From contig VAYF01000041.1 of assembly GCA_005883885.1 (NCBI GenBank), forward strand, positions 1 to 29,832: 29,832 bases of DNA, in the 5' to 3' direction. This DNA comes from Actinomycetota bacterium. Its GTDB lineage: Bacteria > Actinomycetota > UBA4738 > HRBIN12. The position numbers were made by a program, and so were the translations under genes. This document shows positions 7,212 through 14,379 of the stretch, one piece after another (position 1 is the first letter of the stretch; each line of letters begins with the position of its first letter). The notes beneath the pieces were generated by a model. That model saw only the letters and a list, made by a program, of their open reading frames with translations. It made no database searches and had not been told where the DNA came from.

Positions 7212-9509
7212 GTGGCAACGAAGACGTCTCCCTCGCGGCGGTCGTCGCATCCCTCGAAGACCTCCACGGTCAGGGGCCGCTCGCGGCGCAGGAGGAAGGC
7301 GCCCGCGAAGCCGCCGAAGACCTCCGTCCGGCAGATCCTCTCCCCGCACGCGCGAGATGCTTCCGGGATCCTCCTGGTGGTCGTCGCGCTCCTCGCGGCG
7401 CTCGGCGTGTGGTTCGATGCGGCCGGCCCGGTCGGGGACCTCCTCTCGTGGATGCTTCGCGGTTCTCTCGGCGTCGTCGCGATCGCGTTCCCAGTCGTCG
7501 GCATCTACTGGGGGACCCTGCTCCTGCGGGACGCGGCGAGGGAGGACCGGGTCAGGATGTTCATCGGATCCTCGGTGCTCGGTCTCGGTCTGCTCGGCAT
7601 CGTCTCGCTGCTCGGTGGGAAACCGGGGCCCCGCGATGGCTATGACGCGGTCTCCGTGGCCGGCGGCGTGCTTGGCGCGGCCGTCGCGCATCCGTTGACG
7701 ATCGTGATCTCGGCTGTGGGCGCGTTCATCGTTTGCATCGGGATAGGCGCCGTCGGGCTCCTCATCTTCACGGGGACGCCGATCGCGGCCGCCTCGCCGA
7801 GCCTCCGCGACTTCTTCACCGCGGCCGACATCGAGGAGGAAGACGAGCCCGTCCGACCGGTCGTGCGCGATGAGCCGAAGCGCACGCACCACCGCGCCGC
7901 CAAGCTCAGAGAGGCGTTCGGGCTCCTCGAGCTCGATCCGGACGACGAGGAGACGGTGATCGTTCCGGATCAGGATCTGGACGAGCGGGACGAACCAGCC
8001 CCCGCGCCGCTGCCGACGGGCCTGACCCGCACGATCGAAACGACGACCGGTCCCTACCAGCTGCCGCCGCTCGACCTGCTCCGGAGCGCTCCGCCGTCGA
8101 ACGCCGACGTCCGCGACGAGCAGGATATGCAGAACGCACTCGAGCGCACGTTACAGACCTTCGGCGTGGACGCTCGGGTATCCGCCGCTCACCGGGGCCC
8201 CACGGTCACGATGTATGAGGTCGAGGTCGCGTCGGGCACCAAGGTCAACAAGGTCCTGCAGCTGGCGAGCGACATCGCGTACGCCCTCGCGACCCCCGAC
8301 GTGCGCATCCAAGCGCCGATCCCCGGGAAGTCCGCGATCGGGATCGAGGTCCCCAACAAGCATCGGGATTTCGTGATGCTCGGGGACATCCTCCGGTCGA
8401 AGGCCGCCAAGGAGGCGACCCACCCGCTCGAGGTGGCGTTGGGCAAGGACATCCACGGGCGGGCCCGGATGGTCAACCTGGCGACCATGCCACATCTGCT
8501 GATCGCCGGGGCGACCGGCGCCGGCAAGTCCAGCCTCGTCAATTCGTTCATCACGTCGCTCCTCGCCCGGACCACACCGGAGGACGTCCGACTGGTGCTG
8601 GTCGATCCCAAGCGGGTCGAACTCAGTCATTTCGCCGACGTGCCGCACCTGCTCTCGCCGGTGATCGTGCACCCCAAGCGGGCGGCGGAGGCGCTCGGGT
8701 GGATCGTGCGGGAGATGGAGCAGCGCTACGAGCTGCTCGCCACGGCGGCGGTGCGGGACATCGATGGATACGAAGAGGGGTTGCGGGCCGGCACGCTTCG
8801 CGTGCCCCTCGGGCTCGAGCACCGGTTCGGCCATCTCCCGTTCATCGTGGTCGTGATCGACGAGCTCGCCGATCTGATGATGGTGGCGCCGCGGGCGGTC
8901 GAGGACGCGATCTGTCGGATCGCGCAGATGGCGCGCGCGGTGGGCATCCACCTTGTGGTCGCGACGCAACGTCCGTCGGTCGACGTGGTGACGGGCCTGA
9001 TCAAGGCGAACATCCCCAGCCGGATCGCACTGATGACTTCCTCGCAGGCGGACAGCCGCGTGATCTTGGACATGAACGGCGCCGAGAAGCTCGTCGGCCA
9101 CGGCGACATGCTCTTCGCCCCCTCGAGCATCTCGAAGCCGGTCCGGCTCCAGGGCGCCTGGGTGACCGAACAGGAGATCCGCGACGTCGCGGACTTCATC
9201 CGAGCCCAACGGGAAGCCGTGTACGAACGAACGGTCGAGGGCCTCGGGCTGCCGCCGGTCGAAGCGTCGGGTGAAGACCGCGGACTGGGATCGGACGATG
9301 ACCTCCTGGAGCAGGCAGCGGAGCTCGTGATCCGATCGCGGCTCGGCTCCACGTCCATGCTCCAACGCAAGCTGAAGGTCGGGTTCGCACGCGCGGGCCG
9401 CCTGATGGACCTGATGGAGGATCAGGGGATCGTCGGGCCCGGCCAAGGCTCGAAGGCGCGCGACGTCCTGGTGACCTGGGAAGAATGGGAAGAGCGCGCG
9501 AGCGCCTGA
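7212..9509 (+). CDS. ftsK: DNA translocase FtsK/SpoIIIE
   Basis: The 765-residue membrane-anchored DNA pump works in chromosome segregation at division. A basic, Ser/Arg-rich N-terminus of about 45 residues is followed by about four membrane helices (roughly residues 48-190). An acidic linker comes next, then the alpha/beta motor: Walker A GATGAGKS at 433-440, Walker B ending D550-E551 (VVVIDELADL), and ATQRPSVDVVTGLIKANIPSR. The C-terminal gamma winged helix (RSRLGSTSMLQRKLKVGFARAGRLM) reads KOPS-like sequences in known members. The GTG start abuts the RNase J stop and is preceded by GGAGG. The stop codon directly abuts the stop of the convergent gene at 9510. Confidence 0.97.
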   Translation: MATKTSPSRRSSHPSKTSTVRGRSRRRRKAPAKPPKTSVRQILSPHARDASGILLVVVALLAALGVWFDAAGPVGDLLSWMLRGSLGVVAIAFPVVGIYWGTLLLRDAAREDRVRMFIGSSVLGLGLLGIVSLLGGKPGPRDGYDAVSVAGGVLGAAVAHPLTIVISAVGAFIVCIGIGAVGLLIFTGTPIAAASPSLRDFFTAADIEEEDEPVRPVVRDEPKRTHHRAAKLREAFGLLELDPDDEETVIVPDQDLDERDEPAPAPLPTGLTRTIETTTGPYQLPPLDLLRSAPPSNADVRDEQDMQNALERTLQTFGVDARVSAAHRGPTVTMYEVEVASGTKVNKVLQLASDIAYALATPDVRIQAPIPGKSAIGIEVPNKHRDFVMLGDILRSKAAKEATHPLEVALGKDIHGRARMVNLATMPHLLIAGATGAGKSSLVNSFITSLLARTTPEDVRLVLVDPKRVELSHFADVPHLLSPVIVHPKRAAEALGWIVREMEQRYELLATAAVRDIDGYEEGLRAGTLRVPLGLEHRFGHLPFIVVVIDELADLMMVAPRAVEDAICRIAQMARAVGIHLVVATQRPSVDVVTGLIKANIPSRIALMTSSQADSRVILDMNGAEKLVGHGDMLFAPSSISKPVRLQGAWVTEQEIRDVADFIRAQREAVYERTVEGLGLPPVEASGEDRGLGSDDDLLEQAAELVIRSRLGSTSMLQRKLKVGFARAGRLMDLMEDQGIVGPGQGSKARDVLVTWEEWEERASA

Positions 9510-9902
9510 CTAGAGGGCACCGACGCGACGCGCGACCTGGAACAGCGTGTCGGCGTGTTGCTGGGGGTCGATCATGAGCGACCCGGCGGCGCCGACCTGG
9601 CGCTGCCAGTACCGATAGACATCCTCGGCGCGCCAGCTGCGGGACAGGGCGCCTCGGAAGCTCCGCGCCATCTCCGAGCCTTGCCAGATGGCCTGCGGAG
9701 CGACGATGAACCCGCCCCGCGTCCCGTCGATCGAGAGCCAGAACGCGCCGATCAGCCCCCAACGGCCGTCATCGAGGTCGCCGGAGACGAGGAGGAACCG
9801 GACCGGACCCTCGGCGAGGGCATCGGGTGCCGTGACCGGGTCCCGCAACGCGGCGAGCGGGAACAGCTCCTCGTTCTCGACGCGCCTGTCTTCCGGTTCC
9901 AT
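9510..9902 (-). CDS. Conserved-looking protein of unknown function
   Basis: I do not recognise this 130-residue protein. It is soluble, with no signal peptide or membrane helix. An acidic N-terminus (EPEDRRVENEELFPL) leads to a likely beta-rich core (VRFLLVSGDLDDGRWGLIGAFW, LSIDGTRGGFIVAP). A helical, Arg/Trp-rich end (RSFRGALSRSW, VYRYWQRQVG) closes it. The start is ATG 9902 with a purine-rich GGGGGAGGGG stretch upstream and a possible TACCAT -10 at 9930-9935. It lies 34 bp after the GNAT gene on the same strand and ends exactly where ftsK ends. Codon use is like its neighbours, which supports a real gene. Confidence 0.65.
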   Translation of the reverse strand: MEPEDRRVENEELFPLAALRDPVTAPDALAEGPVRFLLVSGDLDDGRWGLIGAFWLSIDGTRGGFIVAPQAIWQGSEMARSFRGALSRSWRAEDVYRYWQRQVGAAGSLMIDPQQHADTLFQVARRVGAL

Positions 9903-9936
9903 CGCGTGCTCGCCCCTCCCCCTCGGCTGATGGTAG

Positions 9937-10545
9937 TCACCCGCCTGGGGGCTCGGTAGCGTCCGAAGGTCTCGTTCGCGAGCGGCGTCGGTCGTAGACC
10001 GGGCGCCGCTCGCGAACGAGGGAGCGCGCGTCCTCCGCGAGGATCGCGAACAGCACGTGGTCGCGCCAGCGCCCGCCGACCTTGACGTATCGACGCGCGT
10101 ATCCCTCCTCGCGCCAGCCGGTCGAGCGGAGCAGCGCCAGCGAGCGCTCGTTGCCCGGCTGGACGTTCGCCTGAAGGCGATGGAGTCGGAGCTCGCCGAA
10201 GGCGTACCGGAACACGAGCGTCATCGCTTCGCGCATGTAGCCGTTGCCCGCGTGCGGGAGGAACGCGTAGTACCCGAGGTAGGCGTTGCGGAAGGACCCG
10301 TGATGGATCTGCGAGAGCGTGTAAACGCCGACGAGCGGATCTTCATGATCGACGACGACGGCGAGGGCATGACGGGCCGGGTGCACCTTGATGTAGGCGT
10401 CGAACGCGTCGGGGGTGTCCGGCGGATATGCCCAAGGATGGTGCAGCGCACGGCTCCGGGCGACCGCGTCGAGGAACGCTCCGCGGTCACCGGGGGTGAG
10501 CCGACGGAGCGTCGGCCGCCGCCGCACGGGAGTGGGCACCATCAC
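9937..10545 (-). CDS. GNAT family N-acetyltransferase (RimJ/RimL type)
   Basis: The 202-residue protein has the GNAT fold order: ALAVVVDHEDPLVGVYTLSQI, then YLGYYAF. The acetyl-CoA loop AGNGYMREAMTLVFRYAF corresponds to the family's GxGxxxEA. The motif RLHRLQANVQPGNERSLALLRSTGWREEGY follows, typical of RimJ/RimL ribosomal-protein alanine acetyltransferases. The substrate cannot be told. The C-terminal 25 residues are Arg-rich and are encoded by a large inverted repeat (9971-10020). The start is GTG 10545 or the next codon, ATG 10542; there is no Shine-Dalgarno sequence, and a TACACT box ends 8 nt upstream. Confidence 0.9.
   Translation of the reverse strand: MMVPTPVRRRPTLRRLTPGDRGAFLDAVARSRALHHPWAYPPDTPDAFDAYIKVHPARHALAVVVDHEDPLVGVYTLSQIHHGSFRNAYLGYYAFLPHAGNGYMREAMTLVFRYAFGELRLHRLQANVQPGNERSLALLRSTGWREEGYARRYVKVGGRWRDHVLFAILAEDARSLVRERRPVYDRRRSRTRPSDATEPPGG
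9971..10020. repeat. Perfect inverted repeat, 17-bp arms, 16-nt loop, 3' end of GNAT gene
   Basis: CTCGTTCGCGAGCGGCG (9971-9987) is exactly complementary to 10004-10020. It lies 32 bp before the GNAT stop on the minus strand. No T-run follows in the direction of transcription, so a classical terminator is unlikely, though a U-less terminator or mRNA-stabilising hairpin is possible. Confidence 0.9.
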
Positions 10546-10553
10546 GCGAGCGG

Positions 10554-10559
10554 AGTGTA
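10554..10559 (-). promoter_or_regulatory. Candidate -10 box of GNAT gene (near-leaderless)
   Basis: TACACT on the minus strand ends 8 nt before the GTG at 10545. It faces the plus-strand TACCAT at 10577-10582 with 17 bp between them, so each box occupies the -35 position of the other. Confidence 0.35.
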
Positions 10560-10576
10560 GCCAGCCGATCCGGCGC

Positions 10577-10582
10577 TACCAT
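10577..10582 (+). promoter_or_regulatory. Candidate -10 box of RodZ-like gene (near-leaderless)
   Basis: TACCAT is followed by 8 nt and the ATG at 10591, with no Shine-Dalgarno sequence. This is the same spacing as for the PduO, GNAT and MiaB genes. Confidence 0.35.
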
Positions 10583-10590
10583 CACGCCCG

Positions 10591-11325
10591 ATGGCCGGCA
10601 ACTCCGTTCGCCCGGCCTCGATCGGGGTCGGTCCTGCCCTCCGGCGCGCGCGCGAGATCGCAGGCATCACCCCTGACGAGGCGGCTCGCGACACCAGGCT
10701 GACCACTCAACAGATCGGCGCCTTGGAGCGCGAGGACTTCGACCTGATGGGTGAGGAGGTCTACGTCCGGGCGATGCTGCGGACCTACGCGCAATACCTG
10801 GGACTCAAACCGGACAAGGTCATGAGCGCGTACGCGAGGCACGCGGAGGAGCCGGAGCTCCCGTCCCCCCCGGCGAAGTTGGGTCGGGTCGAGCAAGCGC
10901 TCGCGGCGGCGAGGATCCGGGACAACCAGCGGTTCCTCCTGATCGTCGCCGCGGTCCTGTTGATCGCGGCGGTCGCGGTGGGGATCGTGTCGCGCGGCGG
11001 CGTGCCGCCGCCGGCCACGATCCCCACCGCGACGACGCCGTTCGTGTCGCCGACGCCCGGTCCGGGGGTCGGCGTCACCGTGAACGCGACCGCCGGCGTC
11101 GACGTCACGGCCACGATCGACGGGGTCGGCCAACCCACGACGCAGCTCGGTCCGGGGGAATCGATCTCGTACAGCGCGGTGCAGGAACTGACCGTCTCCG
11201 CGAGCGATGGGGGGGCGATCCGCATCGTCGTCGACGGTCGCGCGCTCGGCGTCCCAGGTACGGCCGGCCGCCCATGGTCGGAGACCTTCGTGCCGTCCGG
11301 CGCCGCGGCCGAGCCCTCGCCGTGA
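10591..11325 (+). CDS. RodZ-like membrane protein with N-terminal HTH and DUF4115-type C-terminus
   Basis: The 244-residue protein starts with a helix-turn-helix of the RodZ/HTH_25 type (LRRAREIAGITPDEAARDTRLTTQQIGALE), then YVRAMLRTYAQYLGL. One membrane helix (about residues 111-130, LLIVAAVLLIAAVAVGIV) and a Pro/Thr linker follow. The outer beta domain ends the protein with the GESISYSAVQELTVSASDGGAIRIVVDG segment typical of DUF4115. RodZ links MreB to the cell wall in rods; whether this protein does so is unknown. It is upstream of cinA, as in other actinomycetes. An 18-bp inverted repeat covers the end of the membrane helix and the linker. Confidence 0.85.
   Translation: MAGNSVRPASIGVGPALRRAREIAGITPDEAARDTRLTTQQIGALEREDFDLMGEEVYVRAMLRTYAQYLGLKPDKVMSAYARHAEEPELPSPPAKLGRVEQALAAARIRDNQRFLLIVAAVLLIAAVAVGIVSRGGVPPPATIPTATTPFVSPTPGPGVGVTVNATAGVDVTATIDGVGQPTTQLGPGESISYSAVQELTVSASDGGAIRIVVDGRALGVPGTAGRPWSETFVPSGAAAEPSP
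10972..11033. repeat. Perfect inverted repeat, 18-bp arms, with nested 7-bp hairpin
   Basis: GTCGCGGTGGGGATCGTG (10972-10989) is exactly complementary to 11016-11033. Inside the 26-nt loop lies a second palindrome, CGGCGGC-GT-GCCGCCG. It is located in the RodZ-like gene at the membrane-helix/linker boundary. This is the longest perfect stem seen in the window. Confidence 0.92.
11044..11078. repeat. Quasi-palindrome with 15 of 17 pairs
   Basis: A dyad centred at 11061 pairs 3, 7 and 5 bases on each side with two single mismatches. It follows the 18-bp repeat by 10 bp in the linker-coding part of the RodZ-like gene. Confidence 0.7.
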
Positions 11326-11358
11326 GGCCGTCGCCGTGAGGCCGTCGCCGTGAGGCCG
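11317..11358 (+). repeat. Three perfect tandem copies of a 14-bp unit at the RodZ-like/cinA junction
   Basis: The unit TCGCCGTGAGGCCG occurs at 11317-11330, 11331-11344 and 11345-11358. A degenerate fourth copy (TCGTGGTGAGGG) then carries the cinA start. The first copy holds the RodZ-like stop codon, and each copy carries a GTGAGG that could act as a weak ribosome-binding site. Confidence 0.95.
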
Positions 11359-11360
11359 TC

Positions 11361-12632
11361 GTGGTGAGGGCTGAGATCCTCTCGGTCGGGACCGAGCTCC
11401 TGCTCGGGCAGATCGCCGATACGAACGCCCGGTGGATGTCGGAGCGGCTCGCGGGGATCGGCGTCGACGTGCTGCTTCGACAGACGGTCGGTGACAACGT
11501 CGAGCGCATCGTCGGAGCGCTCGGGCTCGGAGCCGCGCGGGCGGACGTGGTGCTCATAACCGGAGGGCTCGGTCCGACCCAGGATGACCTGACGCGCGAG
11601 GCGATCGCCGCGTTCGCGGGCCTCCAGCTCGTCCGCCATCCGGATCTCGAGGACATGCTCCGCGCGAAGTTCCGCGACTTCTCCCCCCGGCCCATGCCGA
11701 TGAACAACCTCCGACAGGCCGACGTCCCCGAGGGCGCTCGCACGATCGTGCCCGATCGGGGGACGGCGCCGGGCCTCATCGTCGAACTCCCCTCGGGCGT
11801 CACGATCTACGCCGTCCCGGGCGTGCCGGACGAGATGGCGGAGATGATGACGGGCACGATCCTGCCGGAGCTCGCTGCGCGCACACGCGGCGGCGTGATC
11901 GCGTCGCGGATCCTCCGGATCACCGGCATGGGGGAATCGGCGGTCGGCGAAACGCTCACCGACCTCTTCGAGGGATCGGCGAACCCCACGGTTGCGTACC
12001 TCGCGTCGATGGGGGAGGTCAAGGTGCGACTCACCGCCAAGGCGCCGTCGGTCGCGACCGCGGATGAGCTCCTCGAGCCGCTCGTCCGCGAGGTCCTCGA
12101 GCGGCTCGGCGACGTGGTGTTCAGCGTGGATGACGAGTCGCTCGAGGAGGCGGTCCTTCGGCTGCTCCGCAGGCACGGGCTCACCCTCGGCTGCGCGGAG
12201 TCGCTCACCGGGGGAAGCGTCAGCGCGCGACTCACGGCCGTCGCCGGCGCCTCCGCAGCGTTCACGGGCGCCATCGTCGCGTACACGGCGCGGGCCAAAC
12301 GCGACCTGCTCGGCGTCTCCCAGGCAACGATCGATGGGCCCGGTGTCGTGAGCGAGGCATGCGCGAGGGAGATGGCGGCGGGAGCGCGCCGCGTCTTGGT
12401 GGCCGATCTCGGTCTCTCGCTGACGGGCGTCGCCGGGCCGGAGGATCACGGCGGCAAGGAGCCCGGGACCGTATGGATCGCGCTCGACGCCGAGTCGCGG
12501 ACCCACGCGCGCGGGTTCCGCGTCACCGGCGAGCGCGAGCGCGTGATCCGGTGGTCGCAGCAAGGCGCTCTCGACCTGGTGCGCCGCCACCTCGAAGGCC
12601 GACCGCTGCCAACGTCCGACACCACGGTGTGA
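11361..12632 (+). CDS. cinA: CinA: competence/damage-inducible protein with nicotinamide-nucleotide amidase domain
   Basis: The 423-residue full-length CinA has an N-terminal molybdopterin-binding-like domain (VRAEILSVGTELLLGQIADTN, and VLITGGLGPTQDDLTREA). The C-terminal PncC domain (LTLGCAESLTGGSVSARLTAVAGAS, then SLTGVAGPE) deamidates NMN in pyridine nucleotide salvage. cinA next to recA is a widespread arrangement. Possible starts are GTG 11361 or the adjacent GTG 11364, with GTGAGG from the tandem repeat just upstream. An 11-bp inverted repeat at 12074-12108 reflects Leu/Glu/Arg codons. thpR starts 3 bp after the stop. Confidence 0.95.
   Translation: MVRAEILSVGTELLLGQIADTNARWMSERLAGIGVDVLLRQTVGDNVERIVGALGLGAARADVVLITGGLGPTQDDLTREAIAAFAGLQLVRHPDLEDMLRAKFRDFSPRPMPMNNLRQADVPEGARTIVPDRGTAPGLIVELPSGVTIYAVPGVPDEMAEMMTGTILPELAARTRGGVIASRILRITGMGESAVGETLTDLFEGSANPTVAYLASMGEVKVRLTAKAPSVATADELLEPLVREVLERLGDVVFSVDDESLEEAVLRLLRRHGLTLGCAESLTGGSVSARLTAVAGASAAFTGAIVAYTARAKRDLLGVSQATIDGPGVVSEACAREMAAGARRVLVADLGLSLTGVAGPEDHGGKEPGTVWIALDAESRTHARGFRVTGERERVIRWSQQGALDLVRRHLEGRPLPTSDTTV
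12074..12108. repeat. Perfect inverted repeat, 11-bp arms, 13-nt loop, inside cinA
   Basis: CGAGCCGCTCG (12074-12084) and CGAGCGGCTCG (12098-12108) are exact complements. They fall in codons for LLEPLVREVLERLG, where CTC and GAG codons are mutually complementary. Confidence 0.8.
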
Positions 12633-12634
12633 CG

Positions 12635-13219
12635 ATGGCGCGTGACCGCGCGAACCGACCGGAAGCGAAGGCGTCGCGGCTGTTCGTGGCCTTCGCGGTG
12701 AGCGATGCCGCCCTCGACGAAGTGGAACGGGCCATCGAGCCGTGGCGCGCTCGGTTCCCGCAGGCGCGATGGGTGCCCCGCGAGAACATGCACGTCACGC
12801 TGAAGTTCCTCGGGCGGACGTGGCCGCGTCTCGAGGGGTGGGTCCGTCAGCAGGTTGGAGCCGTTGCCGCCGGCCACGGTCCCGTCACCACCCGGCTTAC
12901 CGGGCTCGGCTCGTTCCCCTCGGCCGCTCGGGCGCGGGTGCTCTGGGTGGGCATCGGGGATCCGGGTGGGGCGTTCGCGAGCCTGGCCGGTGCGTTGGAC
13001 GTGGCGCTTCAGGAAGCGTTCACCCCGGAGAGCCGGGCCCTCTCACCCCACCTGACGGTCGCGCGGAGCGCCCCGCCCTTGAACCTCGACGAGGGGTTCG
13101 CGCGGACGCGGATCGAGCCCGCCGGGTTCCGTGTGGATCGGATCGTGCTGTTCCGGAGCCACCTGCGGCGACCGGCCCCCCGCTACGAGCCGATCGCGAC
13201 GCTCGCGCTCGGCGGATGA
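12635..13219 (+). CDS. thpR: RNA 2',3'-cyclic phosphodiesterase (2H family)
   Basis: The 194-residue protein has two HxT motifs of the 2H phosphoesterase superfamily: H53-V-T55 in MHVTLKFLG and H139-L-T141 in SPHLTVARS. The segment LFVAFAVSDAALDEV at the N-terminus and FRSHLRRPAPRYEPIATL at the C-terminus are typical of ThpR/LigT. Known members open 2',3'-cyclic phosphates on RNA ends. The ATG at 12635, 3 bp after cinA, gives the family length, while longer in-frame extensions would run through cinA. It is probably in the same transcript as cinA. recA has its own promoter downstream. Confidence 0.93.
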   Translation: MARDRANRPEAKASRLFVAFAVSDAALDEVERAIEPWRARFPQARWVPRENMHVTLKFLGRTWPRLEGWVRQQVGAVAAGHGPVTTRLTGLGSFPSAARARVLWVGIGDPGGAFASLAGALDVALQEAFTPESRALSPHLTVARSAPPLNLDEGFARTRIEPAGFRVDRIVLFRSHLRRPAPRYEPIATLALGG

Positions 13220-13233
13220 TCCCGGGTCGGTCC

Positions 13234-13262
13234 TTGCGCTCGAACAGGCGTTCGATTAGCCT
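13234..13262 (+). promoter_or_regulatory. recA promoter
   Basis: TTGCGC (13234-13239), a 17-bp spacer and TAGCCT (13257-13262) form a -35/-10 pair. The LexA-type box occupies the spacer, so bound LexA would block polymerase. Confidence 0.65.
13240..13255 (+). promoter_or_regulatory. SOS (LexA) box of recA
   Basis: TCGAACAGGCGTTCGA is a perfect match to the Gram-positive/mycobacterial LexA operator TCGAAC-N4-GTTCGA. It lies between the recA -35 and -10. lexA is encoded in this window. Confidence 0.9.
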
Positions 13263-13283
13263 CGGCGCGTCCGCTCGGTCGAT

Positions 13284-13304
13284 CGAATGACAGGGGTGTA
13301 ACTT
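13284..13304 (+). promoter_or_regulatory. 20-bp motif shared with the nrdJ upstream region
   Basis: CGAATGACAGG-GG-TGTAACT matches 25839-25858 at 18 of 20 positions, differing only at the two central bases. It contains an imperfect dyad TGACA-N4-TGTAA. It lies downstream of the predicted transcription start of recA. Its function is unknown; it could be an operator or a leader RNA element. Confidence 0.7.
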
Positions 13305-14379
13305 ATGTCAGACCCAGTCGCTACCGTGCTCGAACGTTCGTCTGGTGCGCTCACTCGCCCCTCCTCCGGGGTGGGCCGGGGTCGGAAGGGGGATGGCGTG
13401 GACCGCGAGAAGATGCTGGAGGTCACGCTTCAGCAGATCGAGAAGCAGCACGGCAAAGGCGCCGTGATGAAGCTGGGCGAGCACCCCATGAACGTAGGGA
13501 TGACCACCATCCCGACCGGGTCGCTGGCGCTCGACATCGCGCTCGGTGTCGGCGGCATCCCCCGGGGCAGGGTCGTCGAGGTCTTCGGTCCGGAAGGTTC
13601 GGGCAAGACCACCGTGTGCCTGCACATCATCGCGGAAGCGCAGCGGCAGGGCGGGATCGCAGCGTTCATCGACGCCGAGCACGCGCTCGATCCGACGTAC
13701 GCACGCGAGCTGGGGGTCAACATCGATGAGCTCCTGGTCAGTCAACCCGATTCCGGCGAGCAGGCGCTCGAGATCGCAGACATGCTGGTGCGGTCGGGCG
13801 CGATGCATCTCGTCGTGATCGACTCGGTCGCGGCGCTCGTGCCCCGGGCGGAGATCGAGGGGGAGATGGGGGACACCCACGTCGGTCTCCAGGCGCGCCT
13901 CATGTCCCAGGCCATGCGCAAGCTCGCCGGCTCCCTCTCCAAGTTCGAGACCACGGCCATCTTCATCAACCAGCTGCGCGAGAAGATCGGGGTGATGTTC
14001 GGTTCCCCCGAAACCACCCCCGGGGGACGTGCGCTGAAGTTCTATTCGTCGGTCCGGCTGCGAGTTCGACATCATGTACGGCAAGGGCATCTCGAAGGAA
14101 GGCGCCCTCCTCGATACCGGCGTCGATCTGGAGATCGTCAAGAAGTCCGGCGCGTGGTTCACCTACGAGGGGGAACAGCTCGGCCAGGGGCGCGAGAACG
14201 CACGCGCGTTCCTCGTGGAGCACATCGACCTCCGTGATGAGATCGAACGGAAGGTGCGCGAGGCGGTGGGTCTGACCGGCTTCTCCGAAGACGACGACCA
14301 ACCGATCCAGGTCGTGCCCGATCTCGTCGCGGACGAGGGATCCGAAGCGAAGGAGAAGTCCGCGGTGGCCAAGGAGTGA
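13305..14379 (+). pseudogene. recA: Recombinase RecA, interrupted by an apparent 104-bp deletion with frameshift
   Basis: RecA coats single-stranded DNA for recombination and triggers LexA self-cleavage. The likely true start is GTG 13398 (DREKMLEVTLQQIEKQ), preceded by an AGGGGG site. The 31 codons from ATG 13305 have many A/T third positions and look non-coding. From GTG 13398, Walker A is GPEGSGKT (residues 64-71), and the protein is normal through FYSSVRL (codon ending 14060). There the frame shifts by one base, and EFDIMYGKGISKEG resumes at 14062 and runs 105 residues to the stop at 14379. About 35 residues normally between SVRLDIRR and KQAEFDIMYG are absent, including the conserved KVVKNK segment. 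Both flanks are otherwise intact, so the lesion is recent or an assembly error. The stop overlaps recX. Confidence 0.9.

Noticed and set aside
8148..8165. Partial match to the shared recA/nrdJ element on the minus strand in ftsK (GGTCTGTAAC)
   Set aside because: Only 10 contiguous bases match, the TGACA half is missing and it lies in coding sequence.
11317..11372. The 14-bp repeat as part of a CRISPR array
   Set aside because: The copies are directly adjacent with no spacers and the unit is too short.
13305..13397. Natural N-terminal extension of RecA from ATG 13305
   Set aside because: Third codon positions are rich in A/T compared with the gene, the residues match no RecA, and GTG 13398 has a good ribosome-binding site and a family-like start. 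I kept the longer interval only as the feature boundary.
14040..14100. Programmed +1 frameshifting or an intein in recA
   Set aside because: About 35 conserved residues are absent; frameshifting cannot restore them, and an intein would add sequence rather than remove it.
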